Positions 7,747 through 14,258 of a DNA stretch of 17,885 bases are shown here, in pieces. Source of the DNA: Planctomycetales bacterium (GTDB lineage Bacteria; Planctomycetota; Planctomycetia; Pirellulales; UBA7805). The notes beneath the pieces were generated by a model. It did not search any database and was not told where the DNA came from. It saw only the letters and a program-made list of their open reading frames with translations. The first letter of the stretch is position 1; each line of letters opens with the position of its first letter. The stretch is from positions 17,166 through 35,050 of the forward strand of contig WVZU01000039.1 in the NCBI GenBank assembly GCA_011772275.1, written 5' to 3'. The position numbers and the translations under genes are program-made.

Positions 7747-8664
7747 TTACAGTTGGCTGCGGACTTTTTCGATGTTTTCCAGGACCGGCTTGCATTCCGA
7801 TTTCCCCTGGCTGATCTCGTCGGCCTCGTTCAACAGCTGGCGGGTGTTTTCTTTTTGGCCGACCTTTAGATAGTTCTCGGCGATATCGACTAGCACGCTG
7901 CCCTGCAGGTAGGCGTTATCCTCGATCGAGCGGGCGATTGTGGCTGCCTCTTCCAGGGTTTCCAGGCCGGCCGCTTCGTCAGCCAGGGAACTGATCTGCT
8001 CGCGGCCGACCACCGCCAGCAAGCGGGCCTGGTCACCGGGGGCTTCCTCTTCTTTGGCCAGATCTTTCGCAAGGTCCATGACAGCGCGGGCTTCCTCCTG
8101 ATCGTCCAGTTTTTTGTGTCCGTAGGCCACCCAGGACAGCATTTCGATGCGGACGTAGATGTCGGAGATCTCTTCCGACTGTTCCTGGGCAGACTCCAGG
8201 TCTTCGGCCGCATCGGATGTTTCTTCAATTTCTATTTTCAAGAGGGCCAGGTCGATCAGCAGTTCGGTTTTTTGGGCCGGGTCGTCGACCTCTTCCAGGG
8301 AGTCTTTAGCTTCTTCGTAGGCTTTTTCGCAGTATTCCTGATCTCCGGCCTGATACCACGCCGCGGCCAGATTCATGTACGCCCGCACCCGTTCGGCCGC
8401 CTCTTGTTCCAGGGGAATGTCCTGGGCGGCCTCGGTGCCCTTTCGCAGACAATCGAGGGCGCCCGACAGGTCGGCTGCAGTGACATATTTTTTTGCCACG
8501 TTGACCAGGGCCTCGCTGCGTTGAGCGGGATCCTGAATTGCCTGCGCCTCGTCTCGCTGCTCGGAAAGCGAAAGTCTGCCGCCACCACGATCGGAACTGC
8601 AGCCGCCGATCAGAATCGTACCCACAAACAGAAAACCGCAAATGGCCGCAACGCGCTCTCGCAT
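7747..8664 (-). CDS. Acidic lipoprotein with six TPR-like helical repeats
   Basis: The 305-residue protein has a lipoprotein signal (VGTILIGGC, Cys22), so it is probably exported and lipid-anchored. The mature part is almost entirely helical and very rich in Glu, Asp, Gln and Ala. It can be divided into six repeats of about 39-42 residues (roughly 45-84, 88-128, 129-168, 169-210, 211-249, 250-289), each a pair of helices with a pattern such as ALVNVAKKY...ALDCLRKG or LVDIAENYLKVGQ...LLNEADE. This resembles TPR-type scaffolds that bind other proteins. I do not recognise a named family or partner. The start is fixed by a strong AGGAGGTG ribosome site 8 nt upstream. It lies 99 bp downstream of dapL on the same strand, but probably has its own promoter. 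Confidence 0.85.
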   Translation of the reverse strand: MRERVAAICGFLFVGTILIGGCSSDRGGGRLSLSEQRDEAQAIQDPAQRSEALVNVAKKYVTAADLSGALDCLRKGTEAAQDIPLEQEAAERVRAYMNLAAAWYQAGDQEYCEKAYEEAKDSLEEVDDPAQKTELLIDLALLKIEIEETSDAAEDLESAQEQSEEISDIYVRIEMLSWVAYGHKKLDDQEEARAVMDLAKDLAKEEEAPGDQARLLAVVGREQISSLADEAAGLETLEEAATIARSIEDNAYLQGSVLVDIAENYLKVGQKENTRQLLNEADEISQGKSECKPVLENIEKVRSQL

Positions 8665-8672
8665 ATCTGGCT

Positions 8673-8680
8673 CACCTCCT
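8673..8680 (-). promoter_or_regulatory. Strong Shine-Dalgarno of the TPR-like lipoprotein gene
   Basis: On the minus strand the sequence is AGGAGGTG, with an 8-nt spacer to the ATG at 8664. It is the most complete ribosome binding site in the window and suggests good translation. Confidence 0.75.
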
Positions 8681-8717
8681 ACTTGGAAATTTCGCGTAAA
8701 ACCCTCACAGGTTATTC

Positions 8718-8723
8718 AGTATA
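8718..8723 (-). promoter_or_regulatory. Possible -10 box of the lipoprotein gene
   Basis: On the minus strand TATACT matches the TATAAT consensus at five of six positions and lies about 50 nt before the start codon. I see no convincing -35 element at 16-18 nt upstream, so this is a weak candidate. Confidence 0.25.
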
Positions 8724-8763
8724 CGGATTGGACGGTGCTTTGGCGAAGGCCACCCGGCGGCTC

Positions 8764-9996
8764 TCAGAAGAGGAATTCCAAGGGGCTCAGCCGAGCTTCC
8801 GTTGCCGCCATCAGCGCTTCTTCCGCCGTTTCGTCCTCGGCTTCGTAGGTGACCGAAAAACGCAGAAAGGCCCCGGCGTCATCCCAGGGAACGGTACAGA
8901 TCGAATGCTGGCTAATCAGATACTGGCTGGCGGCTTCGGCCGAATCAAAAGTGGGCCCGCCCCGGACCCCCTTGGGGGCAGGCGTGTACAAAAAGTAGGT
9001 CCCGCCGGGCATCTGGCAGTCAAACCCGCAGCGGCGCAGCGTCTGGACCAGCCGCGTCAGCCGCCGCTGGTACTTCTGCCGCACGCGGCGCGGGATCTCG
9101 TCATTATCCAGCGCCGCGATGGCCGCCTTTTGGATGGCGATGAACTGGCCGGAGTCGGTGTTGTCTTTCACGTCCGCAAAGGCCTGCACGATCCGTTGGT
9201 GCCCACAGACCCAGCCCATCCGCCAGCCGATCATGTTGAATCCCTTGGAGAGCGAATGGACTTCGACACCCACCTCCTTGCCGCCCGGCACCGACAAAAA
9301 GCTCAAAGGCTGCTGGTCAAAGCTCAGCATGATGTGGGCGGCGTCCTGGATTACGACAACCTGGTTGCGGTGGCAGAAGTCGATGACCCGCTGAAAAAAC
9401 TCGGGTGTCGCCGTTTTGCCGGTCGGACTGTTGGGGTAGTTCAACACCAGCAGCTTGGCCGCTCGGCAGACATCGGCCGGAATCGCATCCAGATCGGGAA
9501 AAAAGTCGTTTTCCGCCCGCAACGGCAACGCATAGACGTTGCCCCCAAAATACTTGCTGTAGGTGCCTGCCACCGGATAACCCGGCACGGTCATCAAGGT
9601 CACGTCGCCAGGATTAACAAAGGCTGCCGGCAACATGGCCAGTGCCGGCTTGGAGCCGATCGAGTGGTTGACCTCCATGTTTGGATCCAGTTGCACGTCA
9701 AAAATCCGCCCCATGAAACGCGCCACAGCCTGTTTGAATTCGGGGATCCCATTGTCCGCATAGCCCCGGTTTTCCGGCTTGTTGATCTGCTGGGCCATCA
9801 CCTCCCGCACCGTCGGATCGGCCATCTCGTCGTTTTCACCGATGCCAAAATCGATCAAGGCGCGATCGGGATGTTCGGCCAGCGCCGTCCGCTTGGCACG
9901 CTTGATCTTTTCGAACTTGTAGATTTCCGTACCCTTCCCGTAGCCAGCGCCACCAATCCGCTCGGCAAACAGCTGTTGAAAATAAGGATCGCTCAT
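8764..9996 (-). CDS. dapL: LL-diaminopimelate aminotransferase
   Basis: This PLP-dependent fold-type I aminotransferase has 410 residues, the usual DapL length. DapL converts tetrahydrodipicolinate plus glutamate directly to LL-diaminopimelate, bypassing the succinyl/acetyl branch on the way to lysine and peptidoglycan; the route is known from plants, Chlamydiae and related phyla. Visible features are the N-terminal MSDPYFQQLFAERIGG, IYKFEKIKRAKR, the substrate/cofactor loop YPNSPTG (about 187-193), Asp218 in QDAAH, and the PLP lysine K251 in HSLSKGFNMIGWRMGW. Start choice: ATG 9996 and ATG 9999 stand in tandem; GGGGA lies 4 nt before 9996, so I prefer it. A TTG at 10008 is also in frame. Alternative annotations would be a generic class I/II aminotransferase; confidence in DapL is good but not absolute. 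Confidence 0.85.
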   Translation of the reverse strand: MSDPYFQQLFAERIGGAGYGKGTEIYKFEKIKRAKRTALAEHPDRALIDFGIGENDEMADPTVREVMAQQINKPENRGYADNGIPEFKQAVARFMGRIFDVQLDPNMEVNHSIGSKPALAMLPAAFVNPGDVTLMTVPGYPVAGTYSKYFGGNVYALPLRAENDFFPDLDAIPADVCRAAKLLVLNYPNSPTGKTATPEFFQRVIDFCHRNQVVVIQDAAHIMLSFDQQPLSFLSVPGGKEVGVEVHSLSKGFNMIGWRMGWVCGHQRIVQAFADVKDNTDSGQFIAIQKAAIAALDNDEIPRRVRQKYQRRLTRLVQTLRRCGFDCQMPGGTYFLYTPAPKGVRGGPTFDSAEAASQYLISQHSICTVPWDDAGAFLRFSVTYEAEDETAEEALMAATEARLSPLEFLF

Positions 9997-9997
9997 C

Positions 9998-10031
9998 ATT
10001 CCCCGCAACGCACCATTCCCCGCAACGCACC
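9998..10031 (-). repeat. Exact 17-bp tandem duplication at the dapL start
   Basis: The unit ATTCCCCGCAACGCACC (plus strand) occurs twice without interruption, at 9998-10014 and 10015-10031. Read on the minus strand each copy ends in GGGGAAT, and the base that follows in both cases completes GGGGAATG, so both copies carry a ribosome-site-like stretch and an ATG. The proximal copy serves dapL; the distal ATG (10016) opens a 6-codon reading frame in a different phase whose TGA overlaps the dapL start codons. Confidence 0.9.
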
Positions 10032-10246
10032 CAGAGAAATATCCGCCGTCAACGGCTATTTTTTGTGTCGTAACACTTTAGCCGAATGGTAGCCAAAGTC
10101 GAGAGACTTCAGTCGCTGGCCTTGGTGACCGCCGAGACGATCCGAATTCTCACAAATTCGGCTACATCAGGCCACGCCACCAGTCGGCTAGTTGTTGTGT
10201 TCACCTCTAGCCTACCGAACTGGGGCGCCGGTTTGAAGAGGCACCG
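10032..10246. other. Intergenic region between dapL and the BtuF-like gene
   Basis: This is the divergent gap upstream of dapL (-) and the BtuF-like gene (+). I see no gene and no complete promoter for dapL; on the minus strand a TTGACG is present near 10045-10050 but without a matching -10 box. The stretch holds the structured element annotated at 10079-10164 and a further inverted repeat GGCTAG/CTAGCC (10186-10191 with 10207-10212, 15-nt loop). There is no cobalamin-riboswitch B12 box that I can find. Confidence 0.5.
10079..10164. repeat. Structured intergenic element with 9-bp inverted ends
   Basis: TAGCCGAAT at 10079-10087 is matched by its exact reverse complement ATTCGGCTA at 10156-10164. 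Two hairpins lie within: AAGTC-GAGA-GACTT (10096-10109, a GNRA-type loop) and CCGAATT-ctcaca-AATTCGG (10142-10161). The layout resembles small dispersed palindromic elements (REP or MITE-like). Whether it occurs elsewhere in the genome cannot be seen here. Confidence 0.45.
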
Positions 10247-10265
10247 CTGACCGGGTGGAGGGTCA

Positions 10266-10308
10266 GGTGACGCCTGTGCTGCCGCGGCTTAGAATGGCAG
10301 CCGTCACC
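10266..10308 (+). promoter_or_regulatory. Promoter candidate within a long bulged hairpin, upstream of the BtuF-like gene
   Basis: The promoter elements are GTGACG (10267-10272, four of six matches to TTGACA), a 17-nt spacer, and TAGAAT (10290-10295, five of six matches to TATAAT). Transcription would start near 10302. The same DNA forms a strong inverted repeat: GGTGACG (10266-10272) pairs with CGTCACC (10302-10308), and GCTGCC (10278-10283) pairs with GGCAGC (10296-10301), leaving a 5-nt bulge on the left side. A second small hairpin, CTGACC/GGTCAG (10247-10252 with 10261-10266), abuts it. The dyad could be an operator for a repressor; that is inference. Confidence 0.4.
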
Positions 10309-10334
10309 GTGGGTCCCCTCAAGTGAGATTGCCG

Positions 10335-11291
10335 ATGAACCTGGACGCGACTCCCCCCCGGCGGATCGTCTGCCTGCTGTCCAGCGCCACCGAAATGGTG
10401 TGCGCCTTGGGTCTGGGGGATCGCCTGGTCGCAGTCAGCCACGACTGCGATTATCCGCCCGAGGTGGCGACCAAGCGTCGCGTGACGACATGCCACATCC
10501 AGACGGCAGCCAGCAGCCGGCAGATCGACGCCCAGGTGCGGCAGGTCAGCCGTCAGGGCGGACCGTTGTACAGCCTTGACCAACAGGCTTTGGCCGCCTG
10601 CGAACCCGACTTGATTGTGACCCAAAAACAATGCGACGTGTGTGCCGTCGGATACCGTGACGTGCTGACCGCCGTGGAAGGCCTGGAGACCGCCCGCCCG
10701 ATTCCCGTGGTAGCGCTGAACCCCACCTCGCTGGACGCCGTGCTGGCCGACATCCGCTTGGTGGGCTGTGCGGCGGGCTGTGAAGGCGCGGCAGACGCAC
10801 TGATCGATTCGCTCAGCCGCCGCATCGCCGCCGTCAAGCGGCGAACGGATCGGCTGTCGGCGGCCGACAGGCCGCGGACCGTCATGATCGAATGGATAGA
10901 TCCGCTGATCTTAGCCGCGAATTGGGTGCCGGAATTGTTGCAGCTGGCGGGGGGCGCTTGCCCGTTGGTGACGGGCGGTCGCCACAGCTGCTACACGGCC
11001 TGGAAGGAGGTGCGGGAATTCGATCCCCAGGTTATCCTTGTCAGCCCCTGCGGCTTTGATCTGGATCGGACGGTCCGCGAGGCGCGTTTTCTTTCCGGCC
11101 TGGAGGGTTGGTCGGATGTGGACGCCGTCCGCAACGGTCGCGTACTGGCGGTGGATGGGAATGCGTACGTCAATCGCAGCGGGCCCCGCCTGGTGGACAC
11201 CCTGGAAATCATCGCTCACCTCCTCCACCCCCGCCTTTTCCCGGTCCCGCCGACTGTTTCCTGCCCGGCAGATGCCTGGTGTCTGATATAA
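10335..11291 (+). CDS. BtuF-like periplasmic-binding-fold protein without signal peptide
   Basis: The 318-residue protein belongs to the iron-siderophore/cobalamin substrate-binding family (Peripla_BP_2 fold). It shows the typical opening RIVCLLSSATEMVCALGLGD, then VAVSHDCDYPPEV, LIVTQKQCDVCAVGY, and closing NAYVNRSGPRLVDTLEII. Family members of this subtype are often annotated as cobalamin-binding proteins. There is no signal peptide or lipobox, and no ABC permease or ATPase gene nearby, so import is doubtful; a cytosolic corrinoid- or metal-binding role is possible. Cysteines in CDVC (about residues 101-104) are noteworthy. The start is uncertain: GTG 10323 is in frame with ATG 10335, and neither has a clear ribosome site. 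The stop codon overlaps the -10 box used by the next gene. Confidence 0.8.
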   Translation: MNLDATPPRRIVCLLSSATEMVCALGLGDRLVAVSHDCDYPPEVATKRRVTTCHIQTAASSRQIDAQVRQVSRQGGPLYSLDQQALAACEPDLIVTQKQCDVCAVGYRDVLTAVEGLETARPIPVVALNPTSLDAVLADIRLVGCAAGCEGAADALIDSLSRRIAAVKRRTDRLSAADRPRTVMIEWIDPLILAANWVPELLQLAGGACPLVTGGRHSCYTAWKEVREFDPQVILVSPCGFDLDRTVREARFLSGLEGWSDVDAVRNGRVLAVDGNAYVNRSGPRLVDTLEIIAHLLHPRLFPVPPTVSCPADAWCLI

Positions 11292-11292
11292 T
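11284..11292 (+). promoter_or_regulatory. Extended -10 promoter of the DUF3500/DUF1570 pair
   Basis: TGATATAAT is a perfect -10 hexamer (11287-11292) preceded by the TGn extension. No clear -35 is visible, which is usual for extended -10 promoters. It overlaps the TAA stop of the BtuF-like gene (11289-11291). Transcription would begin near 11299, giving a leader of about 95 nt before the ATG at 11395. Confidence 0.5.
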
Positions 11293-11394
11293 TCCATCGG
11301 ACTGCTTGTCGTTCTGCTTGCCGGCGGCGTTGGCTGGTGAAATTCCGGCTGAAGCCTTCGCCTGCCAGCAACAAATCCTGCCGGGAGCCTCTGC

Positions 11395-12456
11395 ATGACC
11401 GATTCGCTTGACGCTGCCGCGCGTCTTCTTGATGGAACAGGGGGCGATGCCGTCAGCCGGCGGCAGTTTCTGGTGACCGCTGCGGTGGCCGCCGGCGGGC
11501 TGCCGATCCTGCCATCGCCGGCGTTCGCCGCCGCAGCCGATCCGGCCGTTACGAGACCGTTACCGGCTGCCGAGACGGTGGTCAGGCGGTTGTACGAGTC
11601 GCTGTCTGCCCAGCAACAACGGCAGGTTTGCTTTGATTGGGACTACCGACACCCGCGGCGCGGCCTGTTGCGGACCTACATCTCCAACAACTGGAACGTG
11701 ACGCGGCCCAGCATTAACAGCGAGTTTTTTAGCGGCCCGCAGCGAGCGATGGTTCGTGAGATCTTCGAGGGGATCATCCAGCCCGACTGGCATGGCCGGA
11801 TCGATCAGCAGCTGAAGGACGACGCGGGCGGTTTTGGCAATCGGCAATCGATCGCCATTTTTGGCCAGCCGGGTGAGGATAAGTTTGAATTTGTGATGAC
11901 GGGCCGACACATCACGCTGCGTTGTGATGGGAATTCGGCCCAGCACGTGGCGTTTGGAGGCCCGATCTTCTACGGCCATGCCGCGGGCGGTTTTCACGAA
12001 AAGGCAGACCATCCGGGCAACGTTTTCTGGCCTCAGGCGGTGGCTGCCAACAAGGTATTCGAAATGCTGGACGGGCGGCAGCGAAAAATGGCATTGGTGG
12101 ACCGTTCTCCGCGGGAGAGCGCCGTCGGTTTTCGCGGTCCCCAGGGGCCGCGGCCGGGTATCCCGGTCAGCGAATTGTCGGCCGACCAGCGGGAGGAAGT
12201 GCAAAAGGTGCTGCGGAAGCTGATCGAGCCCTACCGCCAGGACGATCGCCACGAGGTGCTGCAGTGCCTGACAGCCCAGGGGGGCCTGGAGGCTTGTGGG
12301 CTGGCCTTCTACCGCGAACCTGATCTAGGTGGTGATCGTGTGTGGGACAACTGGCGCTTGGAGGGCCCGGCCTTTGTGTGGTACTTCCGCGGCGCGCCGC
12401 ATGTGCACGTCTGGGTCCACGTGGCGGATCGCCCCGGCGTCAGCTTGAATGCCTGA
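11395..12456 (+). CDS. Tat-exported DUF3500 protein
   Basis: The 353-residue protein begins with a twin-arginine signal: SRRQFLV at 21-27, a hydrophobic region, and a likely cleavage site after PAFA (residue 45). It is therefore expected to be exported folded, perhaps with a cofactor or metal. The mature part matches the DUF3500 family as I know it: an N-terminal helix with RRLYESLSAQQQ, FDWDYRHPRRG, a middle with DKFEFVMTGRHITLRCDG, and FGGPIFYGHA. The function of DUF3500 is not established. GGGAG at 11383-11387 is a good ribosome site 7 nt upstream. The stop TGA overlaps the ATG of the next gene by one base, so this protein and the secreted HExxH protein are likely co-produced. Confidence 0.75.
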   Translation: MTDSLDAAARLLDGTGGDAVSRRQFLVTAAVAAGGLPILPSPAFAAAADPAVTRPLPAAETVVRRLYESLSAQQQRQVCFDWDYRHPRRGLLRTYISNNWNVTRPSINSEFFSGPQRAMVREIFEGIIQPDWHGRIDQQLKDDAGGFGNRQSIAIFGQPGEDKFEFVMTGRHITLRCDGNSAQHVAFGGPIFYGHAAGGFHEKADHPGNVFWPQAVAANKVFEMLDGRQRKMALVDRSPRESAVGFRGPQGPRPGIPVSELSADQREEVQKVLRKLIEPYRQDDRHEVLQCLTAQGGLEACGLAFYREPDLGGDRVWDNWRLEGPAFVWYFRGAPHVHVWVHVADRPGVSLNA

Positions 12457-13871
12457 TGATGAGAATCTTCTTGTGGATATTGTTTGCCAGCCTGCTGCCC
12501 AGCTGGGACGGGCTGGCTGAAGAAGACTGGCAGCCGGCGGTCGGGGTTGATGTGCGGGAGGTTGCCCGCTGGCCGACCGATCAGGTGGTGCTGCACGACG
12601 GGCGGCGGCTGGAGGGCTTGATTCGCCAAGCGGACTCGCGGCGGGTGGAACTGGTCGAGGTAGGACGCAAGCCGGGCCGGCCGATGTACCTGCTGGTCCG
12701 CTGGATTGATCGCGAAGAGATTGCCCAGATTCAGCGGCTGGATACGGTGGAGCGCCACGAATTGCAGCGGCGCATTTTTGCCTTTCGCAAACGAACCAAA
12801 ATTGCCGCCGCCCTCCGGCAGCAGATCCACCTGACCGTTCGCAGCCAGGATGATGTTGAGCACCTTCACTACGAGGGCCCCTGGTTCACCCTGGACAGCA
12901 CGGCGGACGAACCCCTCACGCGGGAGGTGGTCGTGCGGGTCGAACAGATGATGGCGGGGTTTCGCACCTTCATCCGGCCGCAGCACGAGCCACCGTCGCC
13001 GCCGCGGATCGTCCTGCTGAACACCCAGCAGGAATATCTGGCTTTCCAGCAGCGGGCCGCGCTCCGCATTGAACATGCAGCTTATTTCGATGTGCAGAAA
13101 AACGAAATCATTGCCGGTGGGGAATTAGCGGCCCTCAGCCAACGCCTGGAGGAGATACGCCAGCACCACCGGCAACTGCGGGAAAAATTAGAGCAGCGGG
13201 ATGAGCAGTTGCAGACGATCCTGACCCGGCTGACCCACCAGCTGCGGGAGGCGGGTCACGATGAAGACGTGATTCGCGACTTGCGCAAGGCTGCCAGGAG
13301 CGAGTGGAAACGGAAGCTGCGCGAGCCGAAAGAGGCGGCCATTCGTTTGGCGGAACGCGAAAATGAGGCGATTGTTCAGGAAAAGTTTCGCGTGTTGTAC
13401 CACGAAGCGTTCCATGCCTATCTGGAGAACTACGTCTTCGACCGAACCAGGTACAAGGTGCCCGCCTGGCTGAACGAGGGGCTGGCTCAGGTCTTTGAGA
13501 GTGGCCTGCTGGATGCGGGGCTTCTGCGGCTGGATGCCCCCGATCCGACGCGCCTGGCATCCTTGCAAAGGGAACTGCGAGGCCCCCAGGTGTTGCCGCT
13601 GGTAGAACTGATCACCGCCCCCGCTGAAGAGTTTCTTGTCCAGCACGGCGAGCAAGCACGTCGCTCGAATCGACTCTACCTCTACTCCTGGGGCCTGGCT
13701 TTCTATTTGATTTTCGAAGGCCGCACGTTGGATAGCGAGGCTTTGGATCGTTACCTGAAAATCGACTCGCAAATCCACGACCCGGTCCGACGTTTTGAAG
13801 CGATGGTCGATATGCCCCTGGACAAATTCGAAGCCCAGTGGCGGCAGGCCATGTTGCAGTATCGCTCGTAA
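12456..13871 (+). CDS. Secreted DUF1570-type HExxH metallopeptidase-like protein
   Basis: The start is taken as ATG 12456 (TGATG overlap with the upstream stop); ATG 12459 is the next codon and equally possible. The 471-residue product has a signal peptide (about 1-21). Residues 45-95 form a small beta domain (VLHDGRRLEGLI...VRWIDREEIAQI) often seen in planctomycete proteins. Next comes a region typical of DUF1570/peptidase-MA-like proteins (RIVLLNTQQEYLAF), a long charged coiled coil (about 224-312), then the zinc-peptidase motif HEAFH (316-320) and the third ligand candidate Glu341 in WLNEGLAQVFE, 20 residues further on. This is a gluzincin-type arrangement, so activity is plausible but untested. 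The coiled coil placed directly before the active site is unusual. The substrate is unknown. Confidence 0.82.
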   Translation: MMRIFLWILFASLLPSWDGLAEEDWQPAVGVDVREVARWPTDQVVLHDGRRLEGLIRQADSRRVELVEVGRKPGRPMYLLVRWIDREEIAQIQRLDTVERHELQRRIFAFRKRTKIAAALRQQIHLTVRSQDDVEHLHYEGPWFTLDSTADEPLTREVVVRVEQMMAGFRTFIRPQHEPPSPPRIVLLNTQQEYLAFQQRAALRIEHAAYFDVQKNEIIAGGELAALSQRLEEIRQHHRQLREKLEQRDEQLQTILTRLTHQLREAGHDEDVIRDLRKAARSEWKRKLREPKEAAIRLAERENEAIVQEKFRVLYHEAFHAYLENYVFDRTRYKVPAWLNEGLAQVFESGLLDAGLLRLDAPDPTRLASLQRELRGPQVLPLVELITAPAEEFLVQHGEQARRSNRLYLYSWGLAFYLIFEGRTLDSEALDRYLKIDSQIHDPVRRFEAMVDMPLDKFEAQWRQAMLQYRS

Positions 13872-14258
13872 AAAAACAGCGAAGATGCCGGACGTTTGTC
13901 CGCCATGTTAGCTCGCGTCTTTCACCAGCCGTCGCACGGCAGACGGCCTGAGGGAAAATCGGGGCGAGCGGTTTTTTGACGCTCGATTTTCAAGCAGCGA
14001 AAACGCACTCCGAGTTTTGGCAATGCCTACCCGTGCTGAAAGTCTGGGCGACTCTGGCTGCCGCGGCATTGCAAAAATTCAGGCTGGCGGTATTCCAGCT
14101 CCGATTCGAAAACGTCTATTTCCCCCACACGCTCAACTATCTCAAAGCGCGCATCCCAACCTGCCATTCTCCCACCACGCAGAGACCAACCGGGAGGGCG
14201 GATTTGCGACCCGCCGTCGGAGGGACTGCAGGTTTTCCACGGCGAGACAGACCCGCAG
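13872..14258. other. Convergent intergenic region without a supported gene
   Basis: Open frames extend through here on both strands but run into glnD in a wrong phase and show no recognisable domain. Besides the terminator candidate there are two short hairpins: GCCGTC/GACGGC (13928-13933 with 13942-13947) and GGCGG/CCGCC (14197-14201 with 14211-14215). The latter lies about 45 nt beyond the glnD stop and lacks a T tract. Confidence 0.5.
13954..13991. terminator. Probable bidirectional terminator between convergent genes
   Basis: GAAAATC (13954-13960) pairs with GATTTTC (13985-13991), and GAGCG (13966-13970) pairs with CGCTC (13980-13984), with a 5-nt bulge on the left. The A- and T-rich outer arms give a T4 run after the GC-rich stem on both strands. 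It lies between the + strand DUF1570 gene and the - strand glnD gene, about 90 nt past the former and 270 nt past the latter. Confidence 0.4.

Noticed and set aside
7390..7814. Short + strand frames (78 and 113 codons) in the gap after the DUF58 gene
   Set aside because: No ribosome site and no domain; the composition is typical of non-coding GC-rich DNA, and the longer one runs into the end of the lipoprotein gene on the other strand.
8116..10092. A 658-codon open frame on the + strand, antisense to dapL and the lipoprotein gene
   Set aside because: The opposite strand encodes a clear aminotransferase and a lipoprotein with good ribosome sites. The + strand translation is rich in Arg, Gly, His and Gln with no domain; it is an open frame produced by GC-rich codon use.
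10032..10334. Cobalamin riboswitch upstream of the BtuF-like gene
   Set aside because: I could not find a B12 box (GCCACTG-type) or the other conserved core segments; the inverted repeats present do not match that fold.
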